The translations under genes were made by a program, and so were the position numbers. Shown piece after piece: positions 21,580-29,909 of a DNA stretch of 46,276 nt; within the stretch, counting starts at the first letter, position 1; each line of letters opens with the position of its first letter. The notes under the pieces were generated by a model. That model made no database searches. It was not told where the DNA came from and saw only the letters and a program-made list of their open reading frames with translations. The stretch comes from Gammaproteobacteria bacterium UBA4421 (GTDB taxonomy: Bacteria; Pseudomonadota; Gammaproteobacteria; Pseudomonadales; Azotimanducaceae), in NCBI GenBank assembly GCA_002389675.1, contig DGQF01000009.1, forward strand, positions 156,495 to 202,770. The letters are read 5' to 3'.

Positions 21580-22372
21580 GAATTTCAACTATTTATCTTG
21601 TTGGTTTATCTATCTAAAAAAAGCAATACAGCAACCTGCGCCGTATCGTTCCCTACGTAATCCGTTCAAACGATTTAACCGCTTTACTGGTCAACAGTAT
21701 ACACCGGCCCTCATTCTGGTGGCGCTCGGCGCCTGCCTGTGCGGCTCGCCTACATTGGGCCATACCACCTCATCTGCTGTAAACTCAGAAACACTCAATT
21801 CACTGCAAGTGCGGACAACCACAGAGGCAGGCGCCATTGTCATCCTCGGGGACAGCATCAGCGCCGGTTATGGCATCAAGCTTGAACAGGGTTGGGTACA
21901 CTTACTGGGTAATGCGTTAGCAGAGCGTGAAAAGCCCTGGTACGCAGTTAACGCGAGCATCTCAGGAGAGACCACAAGCGGCGGTTTGGCTCGTCTGGCA
22001 GGCGTCCTGAACGACCATAAACCTAAAATTGTGGTCATCGAATTGGGCGGCAACGATGGTCTACGGGGCTACCCTATAAAAAAAATACGCAGTAACCTAA
22101 CCGCTATGATCTCGCAGATTCGAGCCCATCAGGCAACCCCTGTATTAGTTGCGATGCGCATTCCACCTAATTACGGCCCTCGTTATACTCAAGCATTTGA
22201 TGGTGTTTTCGCCGAGGTGGCGCAGGCCACTGGCACGCTGCTGGTACCTTTCATCCTCGAAGAGGTTGCGCTGACCCAAGGCCTCATACAAGACGACGGC
22301 ATACATCCCACCGCCGCCGCCCAACCGCTGTTATTAGCGGCTGTCTGGGCCTACCTCGAATCGTTACTATAG
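21578..22372 (+). CDS. tesA: GDSL/SGNH lysophospholipase-thioesterase TesA
   Basis: This SGNH hydrolase of the TesA type (periplasmic acyl-CoA thioesterase, lysophospholipase and arylesterase) is about 264 residues from ATG 21578. The four blocks are present: GDSIS (S93), G130 in SGETT, GGND (N159) and DGIHP (D240, H243). The hydrophobic export segment starts only at about residue 42 (TPALILVALGAC), giving a long basic N-terminal leader. LGAC resembles a weak lipobox, so it may be a lipoprotein. A GTG at residue 48 is an alternative start but lacks a good ribosome site. The N-terminus is uncertain; the catalytic domain is not. Confidence 0.9.
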   Translation: MNFNYLSCWFIYLKKAIQQPAPYRSLRNPFKRFNRFTGQQYTPALILVALGACLCGSPTLGHTTSSAVNSETLNSLQVRTTTEAGAIVILGDSISAGYGIKLEQGWVHLLGNALAEREKPWYAVNASISGETTSGGLARLAGVLNDHKPKIVVIELGGNDGLRGYPIKKIRSNLTAMISQIRAHQATPVLVAMRIPPNYGPRYTQAFDGVFAEVAQATGTLLVPFILEEVALTQGLIQDDGIHPTAAAQPLLLAAVWAYLESLL

Positions 22373-22387
22373 CTCACGCCCAACGAT

Positions 22388-23320
22388 CTATTCCTGAGGC
22401 GCACCGATATGTTGAGCCCCGCGCGATTGCGCCAGCTCGACCTGCTTTTGGCGTTCTCGCAAACTGGTTTTGCGCGCCGCGTGCGCTTGTTCATCACCCT
22501 CTGAGGCTATGGCACAATGCGGGCAGCTCACACCTAATTCATAAACTTTGCTTTCTAAATCAGAAGCAGACAGCGGATGCCTGCAGGCATAACATTGCTG
22601 ATACTGGCCTTGCGCCAAGTCCGCATTGACCGATACCCGCTGGTCAAACACAAAACATTCCCCGGACCAGCGGTTGGTATCTGGGGCGACCTCTTCAAGG
22701 TAACGCAATACACCACCATCGAGCTGATAGACCGATTCAAACCCCGCCTGCTTCATGTAGGCGGAAGCTTTCTCACAACGAATGCCCCCGGTACAAAACA
22801 TCGCCACACGCTTATTTTCATCCGGGTCTAAGTGCTCCTTCACCCACTGAGGAAACTCGCGAAAATTTGTCGTTTGCGGATTTAAGGCTACCGGGAAAGT
22901 ACCAATATCGACCTCATAGGCATTCCGGGTATCCACCACCACTACGTCCGGATCATCCAATAGCGCATGCCACTGCTCGACGTTTACATGCTCTCCAGTC
23001 AACCTTATATCTAAATCTTCCACCCCAAAGCTGACAATCTCAGGTTTCACTTTGACCTTAAATCGATAAAACCCGTGATTGTTTTCATTCAACCTCGACC
23101 ACTTAAAGGGCAGCTCCGCAAAGTGGTCAGTCAACACCTTTTGATAACGTCGCAGATCGAGTTGAGTACCCACAAGCGTGCCGTTAACGCCTTCTTCTGC
23201 GAGCAAAATAGTGCCTTTGATGTTCAGCCTTTCACCCTCAGCGCGCAGATGATGCTGCAATGCGCCAGGATCGGACACGGGCATAAATTTGTAAAAACCC
23301 AGCACCCGACGATCTGTCAT
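22388..23320 (-). CDS. trhO: tRNA uridine(34) hydroxylase TrhO (rhodanese family, YceA)
   Basis: TrhO makes 5-hydroxyuridine at the tRNA wobble position in an oxygen-dependent way. The protein is 310 residues: an N-terminal acylphosphatase-like domain (LGFYKFMPV to KVKVKPEIVSFG), a rhodanese domain with active-site C176 (MFCTGGIRCEKA), and a C-terminal region with the cysteine pairs CYAC and CPHC. The ATG at 23320 has an AGGGG site and overlaps the bolA stop (ATGA), so it is coupled to bolA. Confidence 0.94.
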   Translation of the reverse strand: MTDRRVLGFYKFMPVSDPGALQHHLRAEGERLNIKGTILLAEEGVNGTLVGTQLDLRRYQKVLTDHFAELPFKWSRLNENNHGFYRFKVKVKPEIVSFGVEDLDIRLTGEHVNVEQWHALLDDPDVVVVDTRNAYEVDIGTFPVALNPQTTNFREFPQWVKEHLDPDENKRVAMFCTGGIRCEKASAYMKQAGFESVYQLDGGVLRYLEEVAPDTNRWSGECFVFDQRVSVNADLAQGQYQQCYACRHPLSASDLESKVYELGVSCPHCAIASEGDEQAHAARKTSLRERQKQVELAQSRGAQHIGAPQE

Positions 23321-23631
23321 TTTGCGGCCCCTGCACAAGACGGGCTCATCGGCGCTTCACCAAAGCGGGCCCGCCACTCTGATTCTGTATAGGGGTGAAT
23401 GGCCAAAGCATGCATGCCCGCGTCGAATTCGCTTTGCACAAGCGCGTTGATGACGCGGTGGCGCTGGATACGCGACTGTCCCTCAAACTCGGGGGAGACC
23501 AAAACCACTTTAAAATGGCTTTGCGCATCTGCAGGCCCGCTGTGATTATGGCTCTCGTTGAGCACCTCCAAATGCAGCACCTGTAACCCAGCCTGCAACG
23601 CCAACTCGATTCGGTCAGTCCGTGTTTTCAT
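23317..23631 (-). CDS. bolA: BolA family protein
   Basis: This 104-residue BolA-fold protein has the SHNHSGPADAQSHFKVVLVS region and the RHRVINALV helix. BolA proteins pair with monothiol glutaredoxins in Fe-S/redox signalling, and E. coli BolA also acts as a regulator. Histidines at the expected cluster-binding loop are present. A good sigma70-like promoter lies just upstream and would drive bolA and trhO together. Confidence 0.92.
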   Translation of the reverse strand: MKTRTDRIELALQAGLQVLHLEVLNESHNHSGPADAQSHFKVVLVSPEFEGQSRIQRHRVINALVQSEFDAGMHALAIHPYTESEWRARFGEAPMSPSCAGAAK

Positions 23632-23662
23632 TTCGATTTAAACCCTGTTTGCGCGGTCGCAA

Positions 23663-23690
23663 ATTATAGGGACACAGGACAAGCATGCAA
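23663..23690 (-). promoter_or_regulatory. Sigma70-type promoter for bolA-trhO
   Basis: On the minus strand TTGCAT (23690-23685) is separated by 16 bases from a perfect TATAAT (23668-23663), about 32 bases before the bolA ATG. The -10 is consensus and the -35 weak. Confidence 0.6.
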
Positions 23691-23727
23691 CCACGGATAG
23701 CCGGCCACACCATTGTTAACCGGGCAT

Positions 23728-24423
23728 CTAAGCTTCAATTAGGACGAGCGATACATTATCCCGCCCACCCTTATCGAGCGCCGATTTTATCAGCTGATCT
23801 GCACACTGGTTAAGGTCCGGCGTCGCCATGATGCGTGCCAACTCTTCTGCGCCCACAAGGTCCGACAGGCCATCGCTACACAACAACACCCGCGCGCTTG
23901 TTTCAAGCTGAGCAACATCGGCTCGGAATAAGCCGGGAATTCCAACGGCCTGCGTTAACACATGGCTATTTGCAGCGAAAGACGTATCGTTTTTATCTAT
24001 CTGCCCTTTTTCGACCAATCGCTGAGCCACCGTATGATCCAAGGTCCGCTGCACAAGACCACGTTGATCGTAGGTATATAGTCGAGAATCACCGACGTGA
24101 CCGACAAAATCCTGGGTGTCAATGCGTGCCCAAAGCACAAGCGTTGTGCCCATTTTACCAGTGTAACGCATAGATTTTGCGCGATCGCTCACAGCCAGAT
24201 GCGCCGCGCTGAGTGCGTTCTCAACAAGATCCACACCCACTATCGAATCCTGCGGGTTGCGCAACGCCTCCCCCGCAGCCTCTACCGCGATCCTGCTGGC
24301 AATATCTCCCGCCATCAACCCGCCCATTCCATCTGCGAGCAGCGCAAAGCGGTTGCTCTGGTCACACTCCACACAATCTTCGTTGTGCAGGCGAACCAGA
24401 CCCCGATGGCTGCGTGCAACCAT
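23728..24423 (-). CDS. PP2C-type Ser/Thr protein phosphatase (Stp family)
   Basis: This soluble PPM phosphatase of about 231 residues has all the metal-binding motifs: VRLHNEDC, LLADGMGGLMAGDIAS, VGHVGDSRLY, LLCSDGLSDLV and GGRDNVSLVLI. It hydrolyses phospho-Ser/Thr proteins using Mn/Mg. A GGGAGG site is 11 bases from the ATG and 5 from an in-frame TTG two codons earlier, so the start could be either. No partner kinase gene is adjacent, but the Ser/Thr kinase domain of the giant protein at 11020-17406 is a possible counterpart. Confidence 0.92.
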   Translation of the reverse strand: MVARSHRGLVRLHNEDCVECDQSNRFALLADGMGGLMAGDIASRIAVEAAGEALRNPQDSIVGVDLVENALSAAHLAVSDRAKSMRYTGKMGTTLVLWARIDTQDFVGHVGDSRLYTYDQRGLVQRTLDHTVAQRLVEKGQIDKNDTSFAANSHVLTQAVGIPGLFRADVAQLETSARVLLCSDGLSDLVGAEELARIMATPDLNQCADQLIKSALDKGGRDNVSLVLIEA

Positions 24424-24512
24424 TTTCAATCTCACCTCCCTTTTCGCATGGTGTACGTTACCTCGGATAAGTTAAACTAGCCACACAGGCAACTTACCAA
24501 CCGAGGAAACCC

Positions 24513-25301
24513 ATGCTGGCTATTCTATCCCCAGCCAAGTCTCTTGATTACGAGTCTGAATTGATCACTCAGCAATCAAGCCAACCGCAATTTGTTAGCG
24601 AAAGCCAACAGCTCATCCAACGTTTGCGCAAACACGACCCAGCGCAACTGGCCTCCTTAATGAAAATCAGCGACACATTGGCTGAACTCAATCATCGTCG
24701 CTACGCTGAGTGGACTGCAGAATTCGACAGCACGCAGGCGCGGCCGGCAGTACTGGCCTTCAAAGGCGATGTCTATCTAGGACTGGATGCCTATTCCCTG
24801 AGCGCCGATGACCTAAATTGGGCACAGCAACACCTGAGAATTTTGAGTGGTCTGCACGGCGTGCTTCGACCGCTGGACGCCATACAGCCTTATCGGCTAG
24901 AAATGGGTACCCCTTTAGCGACCTCCCAAGGCAAAAACCTATATGAATTTTGGGGCACTAAAGTGACCGACGCACTTAACGAAGCCATCGACGCCCAACG
25001 GCAAAAGATACTGCTCAATTTAGCGTCAAACGAATATTTCAAAGTGGTCGACAAACAAAAGTTGGACGCCCGGGTGATTAATATTCACTTCAAAGAATGG
25101 AAAAACGGCCAATATAAAATAATATCGTTTTATGCCAAGAAGGCCCGCGGTGCCATGGCCCGTTATCTCATCGAAAAACGGGTTGATTCGCTTGAGCTAC
25201 TTCAAGCTTTTGACCATGACAATTACAGTTATCAGCCAGCGATGTCTACCGACCAAGACTGGGTATTCACCCGTAAACAACCAATCAAGCCTTCTCATTA
25301 A
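24513..25301 (+). CDS. yaaA: Peroxide stress protein YaaA
   Basis: This 262-residue YaaA/DUF328 protein has the typical opening MLAILSPAKSLDYES and the block KSWYAKKARG-like FYAKKARGAMARYLIEKR. In E. coli YaaA limits intracellular free iron during peroxide stress and binds DNA. GAGG seven bases upstream of the ATG supports the start. It is divergent from the phosphatase gene. Confidence 0.94.
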   Translation: MLAILSPAKSLDYESELITQQSSQPQFVSESQQLIQRLRKHDPAQLASLMKISDTLAELNHRRYAEWTAEFDSTQARPAVLAFKGDVYLGLDAYSLSADDLNWAQQHLRILSGLHGVLRPLDAIQPYRLEMGTPLATSQGKNLYEFWGTKVTDALNEAIDAQRQKILLNLASNEYFKVVDKQKLDARVINIHFKEWKNGQYKIISFYAKKARGAMARYLIEKRVDSLELLQAFDHDNYSYQPAMSTDQDWVFTRKQPIKPSH

Positions 25302-25341
25302 CCGACAAGGCAGGCTGCTCAAACCAATCTAAAGGATGCCC

Positions 25342-25635
25342 ATGAACCCAGAACAACAAACACAAATCGAGGCTGCTGCCTTTCGCCGATTACTCGCCCA
25401 TTTAGATGATCGCAAAGACGTCCAAAACATTGAACTGATGATTCTGGCGGGCTTTTGCCGAAACTGCCTGAGCAAGTGGTACAAAACCGCCGCGGACGAA
25501 CTCGGCGCGAATATTGATCTGGAAGACGCCCGGCATGCGGTTTACGGTATGAGCTACTCCCAATGGAAAGCAAATCACCAAGCCCAAGCAACCCCCGAAC
25601 AACTCGCCGCCATGGCCGCGCAGAATCCAAGCTAA
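25342..25635 (+). CDS. DUF1244 family protein
   Basis: This small soluble protein of about 97 residues has the DUF1244 core: AAAFRRLLAHLDDRKDVQNI, then FCRNCLSKWY with a conserved Cys pair, and DARHAVYGMSYSQWKANHQ. Its function is unknown; the CxxC suggests metal or thiol chemistry. Two ATGs lie close together; the second (25342) is chosen because AAAGG sits six bases before it and overlaps nothing else. Confidence 0.88.
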   Translation: MNPEQQTQIEAAAFRRLLAHLDDRKDVQNIELMILAGFCRNCLSKWYKTAADELGANIDLEDARHAVYGMSYSQWKANHQAQATPEQLAAMAAQNPS

Positions 25636-25677
25636 CCCTGCGAAAACTGTGGTTAAGTTGGACCACTTACTTGCGCC

Positions 25678-26355
25678 ATGGTTCTGATCACCCGGTCATC
25701 TCGCTTTTGGCGCAGCACCCTTATTTTTGTCACTGCGATTGTGTTGGTTCGTGCCTCAATTGCCGACTGGAATCGAGTACCAACCGGTTCGATGATGCCC
25801 ACCATCTTACCCGGCGATCGAATTGCGGTGGACAAGCTCGCCTACGATCTGCGGCTCCCTTTTACGCTGAAACGTCTTGTCCGGTGGTCTGACCCAAGTC
25901 GCTCGGACATCATTACCTTTGAATCACCAAAGGACCGAGGCTTGGTGGTCAAGCGCGTCATCGGTATCCCGGGCGATCGGGTGCAACTGGTCAATGATGC
26001 GCTTTGGGTCAACGGAGAACCCGCAGGTTACACCCCAGCGGCTGGCGTTCAGCCAACCGATCATGCCGGGGAATTAAACATCGAGCGAAAAGAAACCGTG
26101 TTGGGCACCACACGCACAATTCTGCAAGCGACCACTTCATCGCCGCCATTTCCCGGCGCCTTCCCCGCGGTCCAAGTTCCCAATCAGCACTATCTGGTTT
26201 TGGGCGACAATCGGGGCAACAGCCAAGACTATCGCACGTTTGGATTTGTGCACCGCAGCACCATCACCGGCCGCGCCTACGCGGTCTTATTTTCGCTCAA
26301 CTATGACAACCGCTACCTGCCCCGTGCAAATCGCTTTTTCCGATCACTGCTTTAA
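25678..26355 (+). CDS. lepB: Signal peptidase I (short form)
   Basis: This 225-residue type I signal peptidase has one N-terminal membrane anchor (about 10-27), catalytic S38 in PTGSMMPTI, catalytic K92 in KRVIGIPGD, and the late motif VLGDNRGNSQDYR. It is much shorter than the two-anchor LepB of E. coli (324 residues). It is not next to lepA/rnc, so it may be an accessory copy alongside a standard lepB elsewhere. Confidence 0.93.
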   Translation: MVLITRSSRFWRSTLIFVTAIVLVRASIADWNRVPTGSMMPTILPGDRIAVDKLAYDLRLPFTLKRLVRWSDPSRSDIITFESPKDRGLVVKRVIGIPGDRVQLVNDALWVNGEPAGYTPAAGVQPTDHAGELNIERKETVLGTTRTILQATTSSPPFPGAFPAVQVPNQHYLVLGDNRGNSQDYRTFGFVHRSTITGRAYAVLFSLNYDNRYLPRANRFFRSLL

Positions 26356-26359
26356 CGCT

Positions 26360-26632
26360 TTAGTTCCGCTTTATAAGCTTGCGCACCGCCCACAATCCAA
26401 ACGCGCCCGCCAGTCCAGACAACATGAGGAGCACAACAAATAATGCACTGGTGGTCATGAAGTCAATCATGACGCTACGCTCAATCCCGTACTGGTCCCC
26501 GGCCCAAAAAATACCGGCAAAGGTTGCAATCGCACCTAACAGGATGGTTCGCGTCAGTCGCAGCCAACCCGATCGACGCGCCAAATTACGTTCAATGGCG
26601 CTTGGCTTATTTCTGGAAGATGGTTGTTTCAA
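26360..26632 (-). CDS. Small two-helix membrane protein, unrecognised
   Basis: This protein of about 90 residues has a basic N-terminus (KQPSSRNKPSAIERNLARR), a helix at about 27-46, a second at about 60-83 and a basic end. No family is recognised. The only sensible start is TTG at 26632, with GAGAG five bases upstream. It ends four bases from the lepB stop (convergent) and is divergent from the next gene. The coding call rests on membrane-protein composition and lack of a competing frame. Confidence 0.6.
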   Translation of the reverse strand: MKQPSSRNKPSAIERNLARRSGWLRLTRTILLGAIATFAGIFWAGDQYGIERSVMIDFMTTSALFVVLLMLSGLAGAFGLWAVRKLIKRN

Positions 26633-26741
26633 AAGTCTCTCAACGACGGAACCTTAGCCCCTTACCCTATTTAGTCTGCGCACATTAGCAAGCATTTGTT
26701 TATCATTGTTCGCTGACACTCCCCTCGATAAGTATACCGGC

Positions 26742-27665
26742 ATGCAACTGAAATTTGGTATTACCCCACCCAGCAATCTGTGGCAAAAAACGCTGTGTGA
26801 AAAACAAGCCATCTTGAACGACATCTCGACTGCAGGATTTGATCATATTTATCTTGCCGATCATGTTTCGTTTCGCGATGGTTCGGGCACAGACGGATTT
26901 GTTGGCGTTGCTGGTTTATCGCAACTGCACGACACACTCGGCGTCATGATCAGTATTTATCTGCTGCCGCTGCGCCATCCGTTACCGGTTGCACGCCAGC
27001 TGGCGACCATGCACCAGCTGGCACCCGGACGTATGCTATTTGGCATTGGCGTTGGGGGCGAAGACCGCCACGAGATCGAAATTTGCGGCATCGACCCGCG
27101 TACACGCGGCAAGCGAACCAACGAATCACTGCGCATCATTAAAGATTTACTTGACGGGCAGGAAGTCACCGTAGCAACGGATCATTTCAAACTAGAAAGC
27201 GCCAAGATCAAACCGGCCGTGTCGCCGTCCATCCCAATCATCATCGGCGGTCGCTCCGATGCCGCCCTCAACCGAGCAGCGCACTATGGGGACGGTTGGA
27301 TCGGCGTATGGTGCTCACCCGAGCGTTTCGCACAAGCTGTCGATTTGATTCAACAAACCGCGCTAACATGTGACCGTGGCGAAACCCAATGGCTACATGG
27401 CTACCAACCTTGGATCGGTGTAGATACCGATCCCCAACGCGCACGCCTTCACGTGAAAACACAAATGGAGGCTTTCTACAAAATCCCTTTCGAAAAATTT
27501 GAACGTTATACACCCTTTGGGACACCAACCCAGGTGGCAGACGCCCTAGCCGCTTATGCACATGCGGGGTGCCGCCTGTTCAATCTGAAGGTCTGCGCCG
27601 CATCGCCGGAAGAGGAAATTAATTGGGCTGCGGAGATTACCGCGGAACTGGGCAAACGCACTTAA
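26742..27665 (+). CDS. LLM-class (luciferase-like) flavin-dependent oxidoreductase
   Basis: This TIM-barrel oxidoreductase of about 307 residues opens with LKFGITPP, carries LADHVSF, and has GRMLFGIGVGGEDRHEIEICG and IPIIIGGRSDAALNRAAHYGDGW, which are typical flavin or F420-binding blocks of the bacterial luciferase family. Many such genes are annotated F420-dependent, but the cofactor cannot be decided here. The ATG at 26742 is used; an earlier TTG adds 12 residues of poor character. It precedes an MFS exporter by 63 bases and may act with it. Confidence 0.88.
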   Translation: MQLKFGITPPSNLWQKTLCEKQAILNDISTAGFDHIYLADHVSFRDGSGTDGFVGVAGLSQLHDTLGVMISIYLLPLRHPLPVARQLATMHQLAPGRMLFGIGVGGEDRHEIEICGIDPRTRGKRTNESLRIIKDLLDGQEVTVATDHFKLESAKIKPAVSPSIPIIIGGRSDAALNRAAHYGDGWIGVWCSPERFAQAVDLIQQTALTCDRGETQWLHGYQPWIGVDTDPQRARLHVKTQMEAFYKIPFEKFERYTPFGTPTQVADALAAYAHAGCRLFNLKVCAASPEEEINWAAEITAELGKRT

Positions 27666-27728
27666 TGAGAAGTATCGCATACCCACGACCGTTGAACGTT
27701 AAACTCAGTTTCCGGCACTACCCAAGTA

Positions 27729-28958
27729 ATGACTGACCTCTCGACACAACACTCTTTGCGCTATAGCCGAGCCATTCTATTGACCTCGCTGGTGGGCATG
27801 GGGTTCGGTTTTACCGTGCTGTTTGCCATTCTAGCCCCGCTTGGGCGAGAAGTTGGTTTCAGCGAGTTTGAAATCAGCATCATCATTGCTACCTCTTCTC
27901 TGGCCGTATTTCTCACCAGTCCACGCTGGGGACGATTGAGTGATCGCTGGGGCAGAAAAAAAGTTCTTTTGATCGGCCTGATTGGCTACGTCATTGGCAC
28001 ACTAGTATTCGCCAGCGTCTTTCAAGCCACATTGATCGGCGCACTGGCACCGAGCATCGGATTTATCGCCTTAATTATTTCGCGAGTGGCGCACGCCTCT
28101 GTTATGTCTGCAATGATGCCATCAGCCAGCGCATATATGGCAGACATCACCGATATCAGCGCTCGGACTAAAGGCATGGGGGCCGTTGGTGCAGCGACCA
28201 ACCTCGGCAATATTATCGGCCCCGCCGCAGGAGGATTGCTTGCCGGCATCACGTTACTCACTCCCCTTTGGTTCGCTGCGGGTCTTGCGGGCATTACCGC
28301 ATTATTTGTCTTTATCTGGCTGCCAGAGTCACCCCACAAGCGCATCACCCGGGGCACTAAAAGCTCCCGCCTGAAATATTCTGATAAACGCCTTGTCCCG
28401 TTCATCGTGGTTGGCGTGTCTATGTTTATGGGCATGGCAATGGTTCAACAAACCCTCGCCTTTCGTTTTCAAGACGTCCTGTCACTCACGGCTGTTGAAA
28501 CCGCCCAAACCTTCGGCTTAGCAATGGGACTGTCTGCAGGCGCCTCACTCGCCAGCCAGGTATTTATTATGCAACGCTTTGACCTGCGTCCCTTCCAGTG
28601 GCTGCGTTTTGCGATGCCACTGCTGATTTTAGCCTTTGGCTGCATGGCCGTGGCAGACAGCAAATCAATGTTGATGGGGGCTATGATCATGCAAGGTGCT
28701 GGTATGGGCGTTGCCGGCCCCGCGTTTATGGCCGGCTGTTCGCTTGCGGTCTCAGCAGAGGAACAAGGCGCAGTGGCGGGTGTAGCCGGCTCTTGCGGCC
28801 CTTTGGGCTTCACCATTGGTCCGTTAATTGGCGGCTTCCTTTATCAAATCGAACCTGCGTTACCTTATTGGTTTACTCTTGCGGTCTATTTGCCCGTGTT
28901 CGGTTTTGTGCTGTGGATGAATAAAAAGCACGCGCGTCATAACAGTCGGCGCGCCTGA
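27729..28958 (+). CDS. MFS transporter (DHA1/TetA-like drug exporter)
   Basis: This 409-residue protein has about 12 membrane helices. The loop 2-3 motif GRLSDRWGRKKVLLIG is intact, as is the antiporter-type motif G-A-A-T-N-L-G-N-I-I-G-P in helix 5, consistent with a proton-coupled exporter. The substrate is unknown. Confidence 0.9.
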   Translation: MTDLSTQHSLRYSRAILLTSLVGMGFGFTVLFAILAPLGREVGFSEFEISIIIATSSLAVFLTSPRWGRLSDRWGRKKVLLIGLIGYVIGTLVFASVFQATLIGALAPSIGFIALIISRVAHASVMSAMMPSASAYMADITDISARTKGMGAVGAATNLGNIIGPAAGGLLAGITLLTPLWFAAGLAGITALFVFIWLPESPHKRITRGTKSSRLKYSDKRLVPFIVVGVSMFMGMAMVQQTLAFRFQDVLSLTAVETAQTFGLAMGLSAGASLASQVFIMQRFDLRPFQWLRFAMPLLILAFGCMAVADSKSMLMGAMIMQGAGMGVAGPAFMAGCSLAVSAEEQGAVAGVAGSCGPLGFTIGPLIGGFLYQIEPALPYWFTLAVYLPVFGFVLWMNKKHARHNSRRA

Positions 28959-29000
28959 GATCTGGCAGATGTTCCGTTTAACGGTATGATCTATTAATCT

Positions 29001-29909
29001 TTGGTCGTCAAGGCAAGCACCATTACGTTCAAACAAACCATCATCCGCCGGCACCGGCATTTACTGTTTGTCCTACTTTGCACCGCTGGATTTAATCTTG
29101 CGGGCTGCGACGAACAAGCCGCGCCTACCTTCAATACGCGAGCGCTCGAGGTGCCCAAGGGCATCACTTATCCACCGCCTTCAGCAACAGTGCAAGAAAC
29201 AGAACACTTCGTCAAAACAATACTTAATTTCGATCATCCCAACATCAAGCCCCATCTTTTACTTGCCAATGATCCCACCGTTTTATTTGTGGAATTGTCC
29301 AACCAAAACACAACCCCAGCAGTCATTATAAATACCCAAACGGGGCTATCCGCGATGGATGCCTTGAACAAGAACGATTTAGACGTGGTCTTGGGCAGCG
29401 GATTTGTCACCACTTTACACAGTCTGCAGCCGGTCGGGTTATTGCGAGTCAATGGGGAAACTCATAGCCCGCCTCAACTACACGGATACACACGTGTACT
29501 TGGGGTGAACGATAAAGGTATTGGCGTGGTTAACATCAACGCTTACCAGCGAGACCTGTTCCACAGCGCACTCCAAGTTGGACCTGGGATTGTAGAAGAA
29601 GGTCGTCTCGACATCTCCGTGAGAGAGCTGCAACGACCCAAATACTTTCGCAGCTTTGTCGCCATTTGCGAAGGACGCTGGCTGGGCGGGGTCTCCCTCA
29701 CGCCGATGCATTTGCACACATTAGGTGAGCAACTGCTCGACTACTTTGCTGATCGCCGCTGGCGCTGCAAAGACGTTGTGAACCTCGCAGGTGATCGCGA
29801 GGCTCTACTGGCGATTAAGCTGGATAACGGGCGGATCGCTTTCCATGGCGATCCAGAAACACACAAGGTCAGCCTCGTAGGATTTAAATCGCAGACGTCA
29901 AACGATTAG
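29001..29909 (+). CDS. Probable lipoprotein with phosphodiester-glycosidase-like (NAGPA/DUF2233) domain
   Basis: This protein of up to 302 residues has an export segment with lipobox LAGC (C36). The C-terminal two-thirds show SGFVTTLHSLQPVGLLRVNG, ALQVGPGIVEEGRL and FVAICEGRWLGGVSLTP, which follow the order of motifs in the phosphodiester glycosidase family (GlcNAc-1-phosphodiester alpha-N-acetylglucosaminidase-like). That assignment is from pattern memory and is moderate. No ATG is available; TTG at 29001 is used and the start is unsure. Its stop overlaps the stop of the convergent SDR gene (29906-29909). Confidence 0.65.
   Translation: MVVKASTITFKQTIIRRHRHLLFVLLCTAGFNLAGCDEQAAPTFNTRALEVPKGITYPPPSATVQETEHFVKTILNFDHPNIKPHLLLANDPTVLFVELSNQNTTPAVIINTQTGLSAMDALNKNDLDVVLGSGFVTTLHSLQPVGLLRVNGETHSPPQLHGYTRVLGVNDKGIGVVNINAYQRDLFHSALQVGPGIVEEGRLDISVRELQRPKYFRSFVAICEGRWLGGVSLTPMHLHTLGEQLLDYFADRRWRCKDVVNLAGDREALLAIKLDNGRIAFHGDPETHKVSLVGFKSQTSND

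Noticed and set aside
28974..28984. Eleven-base palindrome CCGTTTAACGG before the lipoprotein gene
   Set aside because: The arms are only five bases, with no T run and no second copy nearby; this is too short to support an operator or terminator.
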